Assembly (NCBI GenBank): GCA_964345215.1 | Contig: CAYFQH010000022.1 | Location: 1-33,308 of the forward strand | Source: CAYFQH01 sp964345215 | GTDB lineage: Bacteria; Bacillota; Clostridia; Christensenellales; Aristaeellaceae | DNA: 33,308 nt | Direction: 5' to 3' | Part shown: piece by piece, positions 14,559 through 22,947 of the stretch | Layout of the letters: every line of letters begins with the position of its first letter | Position numbering within the stretch: the stretch's first letter is position 1 | Notes under the pieces: generated by a model | Seen by the model: the letters and a program-made list of their open reading frames with translations, nothing else | What the model was told of the DNA's origin: nothing | The model's database searches: none | Position numbers and translations under genes: made by a program

Positions 14559-15926
14559 ATGAAAAAAACACTGTCACTTTGTTTAACCGTAATCATGCTT
14601 GCCAGCGCTTCTTTGGGCTTTATAACCTCAGCCCTGGCTGATGAGCCCATTACCCTGCGCCTTTGGGGCGGCGTACAGCCTGAATACGGCTATGCCCAGC
14701 TGGTAGATAATTTTAACCAGGAATTTAAAGACAAGGGCATTGAACTGGAATACGTGCGCTATGTAAACGACGGCGACGGAAACCTGCAACTGGATACCTA
14801 CTTAATGGCCGGCGGCGAAATTGACATTTTTATGGGCTATGGGGGCACAGGGCGCCTGTACCCTAGGATTGAGTCAAACCTCCTGCTGGAAATGACCCCT
14901 TACCTGGAGGCCGCTGCCTTTGACCCTATTGAAGAGTTGGGCGAAGCTGCCGTAACACAGTATATTTACGACAACAAATATTACGCTGTGCCCACCAAAT
15001 ACGAAAACAGCCAGTATTGGTTTGCCAACGTGCAAATGTTTGAGCAGGCTGGCATTGAACTGCCTTATGATGGCTGGACCTACGCCGAGTTTTTACAGGC
15101 AGTTGAAAAAATGACCCATGGGGAAGGCCTTGACAAGACCTATGGCATGTACTGGTCCTTTAACAATAACTGGGATATGACCCAGGGCTTTGTTGGAGCC
15201 ATGAACTCCCCCTTTGGCATTTATGCCGACGAAAGCTGCGAAACTTCCGCTTTTGACCGGGATAGTTTCCTTCAGGCCATTGAGCTGATTCAAAAAACAA
15301 CCGACGGAGGTTTTGCTCCTTCCCTGGCTGATGAAAAAGCCGATAACCTTTCCATTCCCACGGTGTTTTTAGAGGGAAAGGCCGCCATCTGCCCCACCAT
15401 TTCCCAAATTCGAATTATTAAAGATATCCAAACGTATCCCCATGATTTTACAACGGCTTTAATCCCCTCTCCCGTGCCGGATGAAAGCTATATGGATGCC
15501 TTTGGCCGCCATGATAATATTAACGGTGCCGGAGATCTGATCTGTGTCAGCGCCTCCACCAAATACCCCCAGGAAGCCATGGACTTTGTTCTTTGGTACA
15601 TCAAAGGCGGTATGGCTCCTCTGGCCAGCGGCGGCAGAATTCCCCTTTGGAAGGGCTTTGACCCCACTGCAGTAGCCCAGGCTTTAACCAGCGGCGCCGA
15701 GGGTGTGCTGGATATAGACTCAATTGTTAACTACATGAACATCGAAAAAACAAAAGCCGTTACGGCCATGAACATGCCCAAATATGCCCAAAGCGAAATT
15801 AACACCGCCTTAACCGAAACGATTGAACTGGTTTTATATGGCCAGGCTGATGCAAAAACAGCCTTAGCCGATTTAAAAACCAGGGCCGATCAGCTGATTA
15901 ACAATGCCATTGCCGCAAAGAAATAA
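14559..15926 (+). CDS. Carbohydrate ABC transporter substrate-binding protein
   Basis: A 455-residue extracytoplasmic binding protein of the family 1 (CUT1) type that captures a sugar or oligosaccharide for the permeases encoded next. The signal peptide is MKKTLSLCLTVIMLASASLG continuing to ALA, with cleavage before DEP. There is no lipobox, so the protein would not be lipid-anchored. Family features include 'ITLRLWGG' at the mature N-terminus, 'LMAGGEIDIFMGYGG', 'YAVPTKYENSQYWFANVQMFEQAGIELP' and 'FLEGKAAICPT'. The C-terminus ends in a helical stretch. The start follows AAAGGATG. The substrate cannot be inferred from sequence alone. Confidence 0.92.
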   Translation: MKKTLSLCLTVIMLASASLGFITSALADEPITLRLWGGVQPEYGYAQLVDNFNQEFKDKGIELEYVRYVNDGDGNLQLDTYLMAGGEIDIFMGYGGTGRLYPRIESNLLLEMTPYLEAAAFDPIEELGEAAVTQYIYDNKYYAVPTKYENSQYWFANVQMFEQAGIELPYDGWTYAEFLQAVEKMTHGEGLDKTYGMYWSFNNNWDMTQGFVGAMNSPFGIYADESCETSAFDRDSFLQAIELIQKTTDGGFAPSLADEKADNLSIPTVFLEGKAAICPTISQIRIIKDIQTYPHDFTTALIPSPVPDESYMDAFGRHDNINGAGDLICVSASTKYPQEAMDFVLWYIKGGMAPLASGGRIPLWKGFDPTAVAQALTSGAEGVLDIDSIVNYMNIEKTKAVTAMNMPKYAQSEINTALTETIELVLYGQADAKTALADLKTRADQLINNAIAAKK

Positions 15927-15950
15927 GCATAAAAAGTGAGGTTTACCGCC

Positions 15951-16844
15951 ATGAAGAGTTTACAGCAAAGGCGCAGGCGTGAAGAGTTGGTTAATTTTTC
16001 CTTCATCCTTCCAAGCTTATTAGCCATGATTTGTTTTAGCCTAATTCCCATGCTGATTTCCCTATACATCAGCCTGACCGACTGGAATTTTGCAAAGGGT
16101 CTTGGCAATTGGAATTTTGTGGGCCTTGATAACTTTAGGGGCCTTTGGTCGGATGCTTGGTTTACCGCATCCCTAAAAAACACGCTTGTTTATACGGTGG
16201 TTACCGTACCTGTAGGCCTTTTGCTGGCAATTCTTCTGGCGGTCCTCATCGACCGCTTTGTTCGCGAAAAATTGGCCAACGTCATTCGCATTGCCATGTA
16301 TATGCCCAACATCTGTAACATTGTAGCCACATCGGCCATTTGGATTATGATGTTTTCAAGTTACGGCCCCTTTACCCAGCTTATGCGCACCCTGGGCTGG
16401 CATGATCCGCCACGATTTTTGGCAAGCTACACCTGGGCATTGCCGGCGGTAATGCTGGTATCCATTTGGAGCAGTCTTGGGTACCGGGTGTTTATTTACA
16501 GTGCAGCCATTCAGGTTTTACCCCAAGATTTATATGAGGCTGCCGACATTGACGGGGCAAATGGATTTCAAAAGTTCAGGTGTATTACCGTCCCTCAGTT
16601 GGCTCCCACCACCTTCTTTTTAACCATTACGGGCATTATTGCAAGCTTTAAGGTTTTTGGTACCGTAAACGTAATGACTGGCGGCGGCCCCGGCAGCTCA
16701 ACTTATACCCTGGTTTACTATATTTATAAAACTGCTTTTTCCTATTACCGTATGGGCTATGCTTCGTCTGTTGCGGTGGTACTGTTTGTTATTTTGCTTG
16801 TCATTACGGTTTTTCAGTGGAAGCACAACGAAAAAAAGGCCTAG
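15951..16844 (+). CDS. Sugar ABC transporter permease (MalF/UgpA type)
   Basis: A 297-residue inner-membrane subunit with about six spans, forming half of the translocation pore. The conserved cytoplasmic EAA loop reads 'EAADIDGANGFQKFRCITVP', which docks on the ATPase. The N-terminus is basic (QQRRRREE) and cytoplasmic. ATG 15951 has GAGG upstream; an in-frame GTG at 15936 would add five residues but is part of the binding-site region. It lies 24 bp after the binding-protein gene. No ATPase gene is in the operon, so a shared MsmX-type ATPase encoded elsewhere is expected. Confidence 0.93.
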   Translation: MKSLQQRRRREELVNFSFILPSLLAMICFSLIPMLISLYISLTDWNFAKGLGNWNFVGLDNFRGLWSDAWFTASLKNTLVYTVVTVPVGLLLAILLAVLIDRFVREKLANVIRIAMYMPNICNIVATSAIWIMMFSSYGPFTQLMRTLGWHDPPRFLASYTWALPAVMLVSIWSSLGYRVFIYSAAIQVLPQDLYEAADIDGANGFQKFRCITVPQLAPTTFFLTITGIIASFKVFGTVNVMTGGGPGSSTYTLVYYIYKTAFSYYRMGYASSVAVVLFVILLVITVFQWKHNEKKA

Positions 16845-16864
16845 CCGGAAAAGGAGGAAGAAAG

Positions 16865-17752
16865 ATGAACGTACAAACCCCCGACCTTCGCCGCCATCAC
16901 AACCAGGTTTTTATAAAAAAAGTTTTCCGCTGGGCTGTGGCTATTTTCATTTGCCTTTTTGCCCTTTTGATGATTGTGCCCTTTATCTGGATGGTTTCCG
17001 CCTCCCTTAAGCAGCAAAAAGATGTAATGACCATTCCCATTCAGTGGGTTCCTTCCTACTGGTACCCGGATAACTATCTTAGGGTGTTAAATATTGGTAA
17101 CAGCTCCGCCACCGACTACCACTTCCTTTTAGCTTACTGGAACTCAATTAAAATTTCTGTTATCAATACCTTTATTTCTGTAAGCACAGCAGCCCTTGCC
17201 GGTTATGCCTTTGCAAAATTAAAATTTAAGGGCAGCAAGTTTTTATTTTTGCTCTACCTGTCCCAAATGATGATACCTAGCCAGCTAACCTTAATTCCCC
17301 GGTTTAGCATTTTTTCGCTGCTTAATTTAACCAACACCCACTTGCCTATTATTTTGCCAAAGCTCATTGCCGTGTCCGCCGTGTTTATGATGCGCCAGGC
17401 CTTTATGGGGGTGCCCAACGAGTTAAGGGAAAGCGCGCAAATTGACGGGGCCGGGGAGTATTATACCTGGTGGAAAATTATGATTCCCGTGGTTTTGCCT
17501 ACCTTAGGGGCTCTGGCCACGGTACAGTTTTTAGATTCGTGGAACGCTTATTTAGACCCTCTGGTCTTTCTATCCAATTGGCGGCTGCGTACCTTGCCCC
17601 TGGCTTTAAACCAGTTTATCAGCGAGGAAGGCACCCAATACAACTTGATTATGGCCGCTTGCTGTTTGTCGGTGTTACCCGTTTTTATGGTATTCTTGTT
17701 TGGACAAAAGTTTTTTATCAAAGGCCTGGTTACGGGCTCCGTAAAAGGTTAA
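16865..17752 (+). CDS. Sugar ABC transporter permease (MalG/UgpE type)
   Basis: A 295-residue second pore subunit with about six membrane spans. The EAA loop reads 'ESAQIDGAGEYYTWWKIMIP'; 'SLKQQKDVMTIPIQWVP' after the first span is typical of MalG-type permeases, as is the charged-aromatic end. ATG 16865 has an AAAGGAGGAAG site; the longer in-frame extension upstream overlaps the preceding gene and is not favoured. It forms the heterodimeric channel with the product of 15951-16844. Confidence 0.93.
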   Translation: MNVQTPDLRRHHNQVFIKKVFRWAVAIFICLFALLMIVPFIWMVSASLKQQKDVMTIPIQWVPSYWYPDNYLRVLNIGNSSATDYHFLLAYWNSIKISVINTFISVSTAALAGYAFAKLKFKGSKFLFLLYLSQMMIPSQLTLIPRFSIFSLLNLTNTHLPIILPKLIAVSAVFMMRQAFMGVPNELRESAQIDGAGEYYTWWKIMIPVVLPTLGALATVQFLDSWNAYLDPLVFLSNWRLRTLPLALNQFISEEGTQYNLIMAACCLSVLPVFMVFLFGQKFFIKGLVTGSVKG

Positions 17753-17782
17753 TCCCTCAAAAAATCTAAAGGAGAATAAAAA

Positions 17783-18703
17783 ATGAGACTTTCAACTTCC
17801 ACAAACATTGCAAACTTTCATTTAAGGGCACCCTACATGCAGCCTTTTGAGCATGCCATTAGCCTTTGTGCCGGCGGAGGCTACCGCTATATTGATGCAA
17901 ACCTGTGTGGTATGTCCCGTAAAGACAAGGCTTTTTCCCCCATGACTCAAGATAACTGGGAAGAAAGCGCCCACAGCTGGCGCAAATTGGCCGATGACAT
18001 CGGCGTAACCTTTTCCCAGGCCCATGCTTATTTTTCTGTAGATGGGCCCATTCAAAAAGGAGAGATTCCTGGAGGGGAGTTCGGCGAGGAAATGATGCGG
18101 CGCAGCGTTATTGCTGCCGGCATTTTAGGTGCGCCATGGATGGTGGTTCACCCAGTAAGCGTTGTAGAGAACGGCCAGGTGCTGGCAGATGAAAGCTACC
18201 GGTATAATCTTGCCTATTTTCGCAGGTGGTACCCTGTGTTTAAAGCCCACAAGGTGGGCATGGCCATTGAAAACATGAGCAATCACGGCAAGTACCCATC
18301 TCCCTTTGCAGATATGACGGTTTTATGTAGCCTTGTTGATGAGCTGAACGAGGAAGGCATTGGTATTTGCTTGGATACAGGCCATGCTTTTTTATCGGGT
18401 TTTAACCCAGCCGACTGTGTGCGTCAAATCGGCTCCCGGCTAAAAGCCACCCACATTGCCGACAATCACGGCAAACAAGACGACCATGTGGCTCCTTTCC
18501 AGGGACTTATTTCCTGGCCCCAGGTGATGAGCGCCCTTCGGGAAATAAATTATCAGCATGACTTTGCCTTTGAAATACACCACTTAACCTCTGCCTACCC
18601 TATGGCGGTACAGGCAGACTTAATCCGTTTTTCTCACAGCTTGGGCCAGTACCTCTTATCTGACAGGGTTTTTGAAGACCAGCAGGCCCTAGGAAAAAAA
18701 TAA
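17783..18703 (+). CDS. Sugar isomerase/epimerase-like TIM-barrel enzyme (AP endonuclease 2 family)
   Basis: A 306-residue cytoplasmic TIM-barrel protein. Candidate metal ligands fall where the family has them: E163 in 'AIENMSNHG', D198 in 'GICLDTGHA', a histidine in 'THIADNHGKQDDH' (224-235) and E264 in 'FAFEIHH'; H81 and H123 line the same barrel face. Relatives include xylose isomerase-like enzymes, hydroxypyruvate and inosose isomerases, 3-epimerases, and enzymes that cleave 3-keto-glycosides by beta-elimination. The last group is of interest because two putative oxidoreductases flank this operon. Start ATG 17783 has AAAGGAG. It lies 30 bp after the permease gene and 48 bp before the second oxidoreductase, clearly the same operon. 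The exact reaction is unknown. Confidence 0.85.
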   Translation: MRLSTSTNIANFHLRAPYMQPFEHAISLCAGGGYRYIDANLCGMSRKDKAFSPMTQDNWEESAHSWRKLADDIGVTFSQAHAYFSVDGPIQKGEIPGGEFGEEMMRRSVIAAGILGAPWMVVHPVSVVENGQVLADESYRYNLAYFRRWYPVFKAHKVGMAIENMSNHGKYPSPFADMTVLCSLVDELNEEGIGICLDTGHAFLSGFNPADCVRQIGSRLKATHIADNHGKQDDHVAPFQGLISWPQVMSALREINYQHDFAFEIHHLTSAYPMAVQADLIRFSHSLGQYLLSDRVFEDQQALGKK

Positions 18704-18751
18704 TTGTTTCATAAAATAAACCTTAAATAAACCGTTATTGGAGGAAGCGCC

Positions 18752-20608
18752 ATGAGCAGTGTTCATCACATTACCAAAGAATATCAGGTTGTTGTTGTAG
18801 GGGGGGGCCTTTCGGGCATGTGCGCCGCCATTGCCGCCGCCCGGGGCGGGGCTAAAACCGCCCTGGTTCAAAACCGCAGCATGCTGGGGGGCAATGCCAG
18901 TAGTGAAATTCGCATGCACATAGTAGGGGCCAACTGCCACAACAGCAAGCCTGACTTAATGGAAAGCGGTATTCTGCTAGAGATGCTTTTAGAGAACAAG
19001 CGGCGCAATCCATACCATACCTTTCCCATTTGGGACATGATTATGTGGGAAAAGGTCCGCTTTGAAGAAAATTTGGATTTATACCTGAACACCTGTCTTG
19101 AAAAGGCCCAAAGCCAGGCAGGAAACATTAACGAAATTACCTGCTACCAAAACACTACCGAAACCCTTTTTACCTTTAAGGGCGATATTTTTATTGATGC
19201 AACAGGCCACGGCACCCTTGGGGTGCTGGCAGGGGCTCAGTTTCGCATGGGCAGCGAGGGCAAGGCCGAGTTTAACGAGCCCAACGCTCCGGATGAGCCT
19301 AATCAAACCACCATGGGCAATACCCTTTTGTTTCAAGCCGTTAAACGAGACCGGCCGGTGGAGTTTATTAAGCCTCACTGGGCTTATACCTTTTCAGAAG
19401 ATGACTTAAAATACCGCACCCACATCGACCAGGTTCATGCCCTGGCCGACATGGGGGAACCTGCAGAATTTGTGGCAGGGGAAAATAAAAACCTGCCTGA
19501 GTTTTATAATTTAGATTCGGGCTATTGGTGGATTGAGCTGGGCGGCCAGTATGACGACATTGTTGCCCAGGGGGAGGAAATACGCGACGAGCTGACCAAA
19601 TGCGTATACGGCGTATGGGATCATATTAAAAACGTAGAGGACCATGGGGCCCAGTATTACGATTTGGAGTGGGTGGGTTTCATTCCCGGCTACCGGGAAA
19701 GCCGCCGCCTGGAGGGAGATTACTTTTTAAACGAGCGGGACATACGGGAAAACCGTGTGTTTGATGATGCTGTTGCCTATGGAGGCTGGCCAATGGACGA
19801 GCATGTACGGGGCGGCATTATGGACTTTGATAAGCGGCCCAGCCGTATTTTTAACTTTGAGGGCAGCTACACGATTCCCTACCGCTGCTTTTATTCAAAA
19901 GATGTAGAGAATTTAATGATGGCCGGGCGCAACATCTCCACCTCAAAAATGGCCTTTGGCTCAACCCGGGTTATGGGCACCTGTGCCGTTGGCGGCCAAG
20001 CAGCAGGCATGGCGGCGGCTATGGCTGTGGCAAAGGGGTTAAAACCCAAAGAAATGTTAAACCATATAGGAGAATTGCAGCAAGCCTTGTTAAAACAGGA
20101 TTGCTATATTCCCGGCTTTTCAAATCAAGATCCGGCAGATGTTGCCCTTACGGCCAAGGCAAGCGCCTCTTCCAGCTTGAATGGGTGTGAGGCTAAAAAC
20201 GTCATCAGCGGTGTTACCCGTAGGGTAGGCAAGGATGAAAACTGCTGGGAGTCAGCCCCTTTAAATGGAGAAGAAGCCTGGCTTCGCCTTGATTTAGAGG
20301 AGGAAAAAGCTCTTCACCAAATTCGCCTGACCTTTGACCCTAATTTAAGCCGCGAAATAATGCCTTCAATTACTGCCACTGTGCGTAACCGTCAAGAGGA
20401 GGGTATGCCCCGTGAGCTTGTAAAGAATTACAAGGTGGTTTTACAAAAAGGCGGTACCAGCGTGTTTGAAAAAGAGGTAAGGAATAATTACCAGCGGGTA
20501 AATATCATTGATTTGCCTGAAGAAACCTTGGCCGACAGCGCAGTGGTATACGTAAAAGACACCCATGGGCACCCGGGGGCCAGAATTTTTGAAATCAGGC
20601 TGTATTAA
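18752..20608 (+). CDS. FAD-dependent oxidoreductase, paralogue of 12657-14513
   Basis: A 618-residue flavoprotein, colinear with the first oxidoreductase of the operon and sharing roughly half of the aligned residues in the N-terminal 200 by eye. GGGLSG at 17-22 is the dinucleotide motif, followed by 'MLGGNASSEIRMH'. 'GSYTIPYRCFYSKDVENLMM' and 'STRVMGTCAVGGQAAGMAAA' complete the FAD site. The C-terminal beta-sandwich ('KASASSSLNGCEAKNVISGV' to 'GHPGARIFEIRLY') is kept. There is no signal peptide. ATG 18752 follows TTGGAGGAAGC. It closes the operon, with a terminator 26 bp downstream. Two kept copies of identical length suggest either a hetero-oligomer or two successive or alternative oxidations; the sequence does not decide. 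Confidence 0.85.
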   Translation: MSSVHHITKEYQVVVVGGGLSGMCAAIAAARGGAKTALVQNRSMLGGNASSEIRMHIVGANCHNSKPDLMESGILLEMLLENKRRNPYHTFPIWDMIMWEKVRFEENLDLYLNTCLEKAQSQAGNINEITCYQNTTETLFTFKGDIFIDATGHGTLGVLAGAQFRMGSEGKAEFNEPNAPDEPNQTTMGNTLLFQAVKRDRPVEFIKPHWAYTFSEDDLKYRTHIDQVHALADMGEPAEFVAGENKNLPEFYNLDSGYWWIELGGQYDDIVAQGEEIRDELTKCVYGVWDHIKNVEDHGAQYYDLEWVGFIPGYRESRRLEGDYFLNERDIRENRVFDDAVAYGGWPMDEHVRGGIMDFDKRPSRIFNFEGSYTIPYRCFYSKDVENLMMAGRNISTSKMAFGSTRVMGTCAVGGQAAGMAAAMAVAKGLKPKEMLNHIGELQQALLKQDCYIPGFSNQDPADVALTAKASASSSLNGCEAKNVISGVTRRVGKDENCWESAPLNGEEAWLRLDLEEEKALHQIRLTFDPNLSREIMPSITATVRNRQEEGMPRELVKNYKVVLQKGGTSVFEKEVRNNYQRVNIIDLPEETLADSAVVYVKDTHGHPGARIFEIRLY

Positions 20609-20633
20609 AATTTATATTGATAAAAGAAAGCAG

Positions 20634-20663
20634 AAAAGCGGAGGGATTTCCCTCTGCTTTTTT
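20634..20663 (+). terminator. Rho-independent terminator after the oxidoreductase/ABC operon
   Basis: AAAAGCGGAGGG / CCCTCTGCTTTT stem (12 pairs including one G-T), 4-base loop, followed by TTTTTTA. Confidence 0.9.
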
Positions 20664-20697
20664 ATTTTAAATTTTAAGGTCATCGTATGTAAAAATA

Positions 20698-20727
20698 TTG
20701 CCAAGGCAGCGTTTATAACAGTATAAT
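20698..20727 (+). promoter_or_regulatory. Promoter of the cadherin-like secreted protein gene
   Basis: A -35 TTGCCA (20698-20703), 18-bp spacer, perfect -10 TATAAT (20722-20727). It lies downstream of the operon terminator, so the next gene is an independent unit. Confidence 0.7.
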
Positions 20728-20780
20728 ATAGACAGAGTCACTTAATAGATACCATTCCTGTTACAAAGGAGGAAATGAAA

Positions 20781-21500
20781 ATGAAAAAAATCCTTATGTT
20801 CACCTTCATTTTAGCTCTGACCTTTACCGCCCTACCTGTAGCCCTGGCTCAAAACAGCCAAAACAATCTCCCCCCTGAACGGTTGGCAGGCCTTAGCCAC
20901 AACATTAAAAATACAGGCATTATGCTGCCTGACACCTTTGATCCTTATACCGAAACCTACCTGCTTACCGTTGCCAGCTGGGTGTCGAGGGTGCGCTTTA
21001 CGCCCGTTGCCTCAACCAACTCCTGTATTATTACCGTAAACGGGCAAGGGGTCGCTTCCGGCAGCCAGTCTCAAATTATTAACATGACTGATAAGCCTCA
21101 AACGGTATACATCAACGTAAAAGCGGTGGATGGGGCGGGAAACATACAGGGCGAAACCACCTATACCGTTTTTTTACAGCGCCGGCCCAGTGAACGGCGC
21201 ACCCGAGTATCTGCAGGCTATATTACCGGCATGCTCAAAAAAGACAATGATGTTACTTCTATTACTGCCGATTTGGTTACCCTAACCTACCAACCCAACA
21301 CCAACGCATCCTCCTACGTTAATAAGGCAGCCGACAGTTATACTTACGATTGCAGCGCCAACTGCCTGTTTTACTACGGCCCTACCTACAACCCCTACAG
21401 GGCATACGACATGGACGAGTTTGTAGCCAACTACGACTCATCTGCCCTATACTTTTTTATCTATATGGAAGATGAGATTGTGGCGGTCATCCCTTATTAA
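20781..21500 (+). CDS. Secreted protein with a cadherin-like beta-sandwich domain
   Basis: A 239-residue exported protein. The signal peptide MKKILMFTFILALTFTALPV ends at ALA before QNSQ. Residues about 30-135 resemble the 'cadherin-like beta sandwich' domain common in Bacillota surface proteins: 'LAGLSHNIKNTGIMLPDTFDPYTETYLLTV', then 'VRFTPVAS', 'ITVNGQGVASGS' and 'TTYTVFLQR'. The C-terminal 100 residues, rich in tyrosine and asparagine with two cysteines ('YDCSANCLFYYG'), are not recognised. No sortase or S-layer anchor is visible. ATG 20781 is optimally spaced from AAAGGAGG; ATG 20775 is too close. The role is unknown. Confidence 0.72.
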   Translation: MKKILMFTFILALTFTALPVALAQNSQNNLPPERLAGLSHNIKNTGIMLPDTFDPYTETYLLTVASWVSRVRFTPVASTNSCIITVNGQGVASGSQSQIINMTDKPQTVYINVKAVDGAGNIQGETTYTVFLQRRPSERRTRVSAGYITGMLKKDNDVTSITADLVTLTYQPNTNASSYVNKAADSYTYDCSANCLFYYGPTYNPYRAYDMDEFVANYDSSALYFFIYMEDEIVAVIPY

Positions 21501-21616
21501 ATAAGAGGAAAGATCCTCTTCCCCATTTAAAATATATGTATAGGGGGCTGGACTTCCTGCTTGGGGCTAGTGGTTTTTTATTGTACTGGAAAGAAAATTT
21601 CTTAACATGGTCAAAA

Positions 21617-21655
21617 AGGGACCAGCTATATTTGCTTAGCTGGTCCTTACTATTT
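21617..21655. terminator. Bidirectional terminator between convergent genes
   Basis: GGACCAGCTA (21619-21628) pairs with TAGCTGGTCC (21637-21646). There is a T-rich tail on the plus side (TTACTATTTTT) and CTTTTT on the minus side, so it can serve both the rightward secreted-protein gene and the leftward exporter gene. The stretch 21501-21616 holds a second 7-bp hairpin (AAGAGGA/TCCTCTT) without a T-run and no gene. Confidence 0.8.
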
Positions 21656-21702
21656 TTGAAAGCTGTATGTTGGTTTGGTTTTTTTAAAAGAAGTAAAACC
21701 CC

Positions 21703-22710
21703 TTAGGATTGACCGGTATTTAATAAAAAGGTTTTGCGCTGTTCTTTGGTTAGGCTTAGGACAAAATCCTGTTTAATTTGTAAAAACTGCTCTGTTTCCA
21801 CCAACATGCGATACAAGGTGGCTCGCTGCTCAAACTCCCGGCGGGTAATGGGAAGGGGGCTGTTTTTATAGTGGGCTTTAATGGTTTCAAGTTCTTGCAA
21901 AAGGGCTTTGGCGTTATTGCTTTCGTGAAAGGAGGCAGAAATTTTTCTAAAAAAAGCTGCTAAAAGGGGAATTTGAGGCAAGGAAGGGTCTAAATCCTTG
22001 GCATGATCAAACATGCGCAGCAAAACCTGATACTGGTTTTCACGCATGTGCATGTAAAGAATGTAATAAGACCCAGCAGCGGATAGAAGATTATTTTCGC
22101 TATAATCTTCTGCTCTTGTTTTGGCTACAGCCAGGATACTTTCAAAGGTTTGAAAACGGGGTTCCAGTATCGAACAATGCTCCTTCCCTTCCATTAAATC
22201 CCCAAGGGCGGTTAAAAGGCTCCGCAGCTCTTCCTCAATAGTGTACTGCTGTTTGTGGATGGTTAAAACGGAATCGGGAGTAAAGAGATTTAACAAAATA
22301 CCAAAACCAACGCCGATTACCAGCAGCAGGCTTTCGTTTAGAATAAAGGCGGGGTGCATGGTTTTTTTGATTAAGAAGTGAGAGATTAACACACAGCAAA
22401 TAGACAAGGAACCAACCCCTTTTTGCCAGTAGCAAACAAAGGCAAAAACCAGCACAAAAAGGGAGAAGGCCCACAGATTGTAGCCAATTAAGTTAAAAAA
22501 AACAAAGGCAAGGGCAAGGGCGATTAAAAAGAAAATCCCTCGCTCCAAGGCCAGGTTTAAGGTGCGTTTTTTAGTGGCCTGTACGCTTAAAATAGCAATG
22601 ATGCCTGCGGAAACGGCGTTTTGCAGGTTTAAAAACTGAGCCAAAGCCACAGCAAAAAGGCAACTTAGGGCAATTGCAAATACTTGAAACCAGCGCAGTT
22701 TGGTCATCAT
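21703..22710 (-). CDS. Aromatic acid exporter family membrane protein (DUF939/ArAE_1-like)
   Basis: A 335-residue protein with an N-terminal half of four to six closely packed membrane segments ('VFAIALSCLFAVALAQFL', 'AVSAGIIAILSVQATKKRTL', 'FLIALALAFVFFNLIGYNLW', 'LFVLVFAFVCYW', 'SLLLVIGVGFGILLNLF') and a helical cytoplasmic C-terminal half (residues 150-335). 'AGIIAILSVQATKKRTLNLALERG' is the family signature. Characterised relatives export aromatic carboxylic acids, but Bacillota members are mostly uncharacterised. ATG 22710 lies just after AAGGAG; ATG 22707 is equally possible. It is a single-gene leftward unit. Confidence 0.85.
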   Translation of the reverse strand: MMTKLRWFQVFAIALSCLFAVALAQFLNLQNAVSAGIIAILSVQATKKRTLNLALERGIFFLIALALAFVFFNLIGYNLWAFSLFVLVFAFVCYWQKGVGSLSICCVLISHFLIKKTMHPAFILNESLLLVIGVGFGILLNLFTPDSVLTIHKQQYTIEEELRSLLTALGDLMEGKEHCSILEPRFQTFESILAVAKTRAEDYSENNLLSAAGSYYILYMHMRENQYQVLLRMFDHAKDLDPSLPQIPLLAAFFRKISASFHESNNAKALLQELETIKAHYKNSPLPITRREFEQRATLYRMLVETEQFLQIKQDFVLSLTKEQRKTFLLNTGQS

Positions 22711-22886
22711 GGTTCTCCTTATGGCATATTGGTTTTTAAAGGTTGTGGAGAAAACTTAGCTGCAGCCTGCTGCATTAGAGCCATCATCAAAATATTTTTG
22801 ATACTAATATAAAGTAAGTATAATGTTTTTGATTGAAAAAGTAAATTGTGAGAGATAAATAGATGGGCTGCTATTTAAAACAATGT

Positions 22887-22915
22887 TTGCCCTAACCCAT
22901 GGCATTTGCTATAAT
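22887..22915 (+). promoter_or_regulatory. Promoter of the mrnC-thyX-rlmB run
   Basis: A -35 TTGCCC (22887-22892), 17-bp spacer and perfect -10 TATAAT (22910-22915) with TGC (extended -10). A second, weaker candidate lies at 22798-22824 (TTGATA, 15 bp, TATAAT). Confidence 0.7.
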
Positions 22916-22947
22916 AAAAAGGCTCTAGACAAAGGAGGAACACGGGA

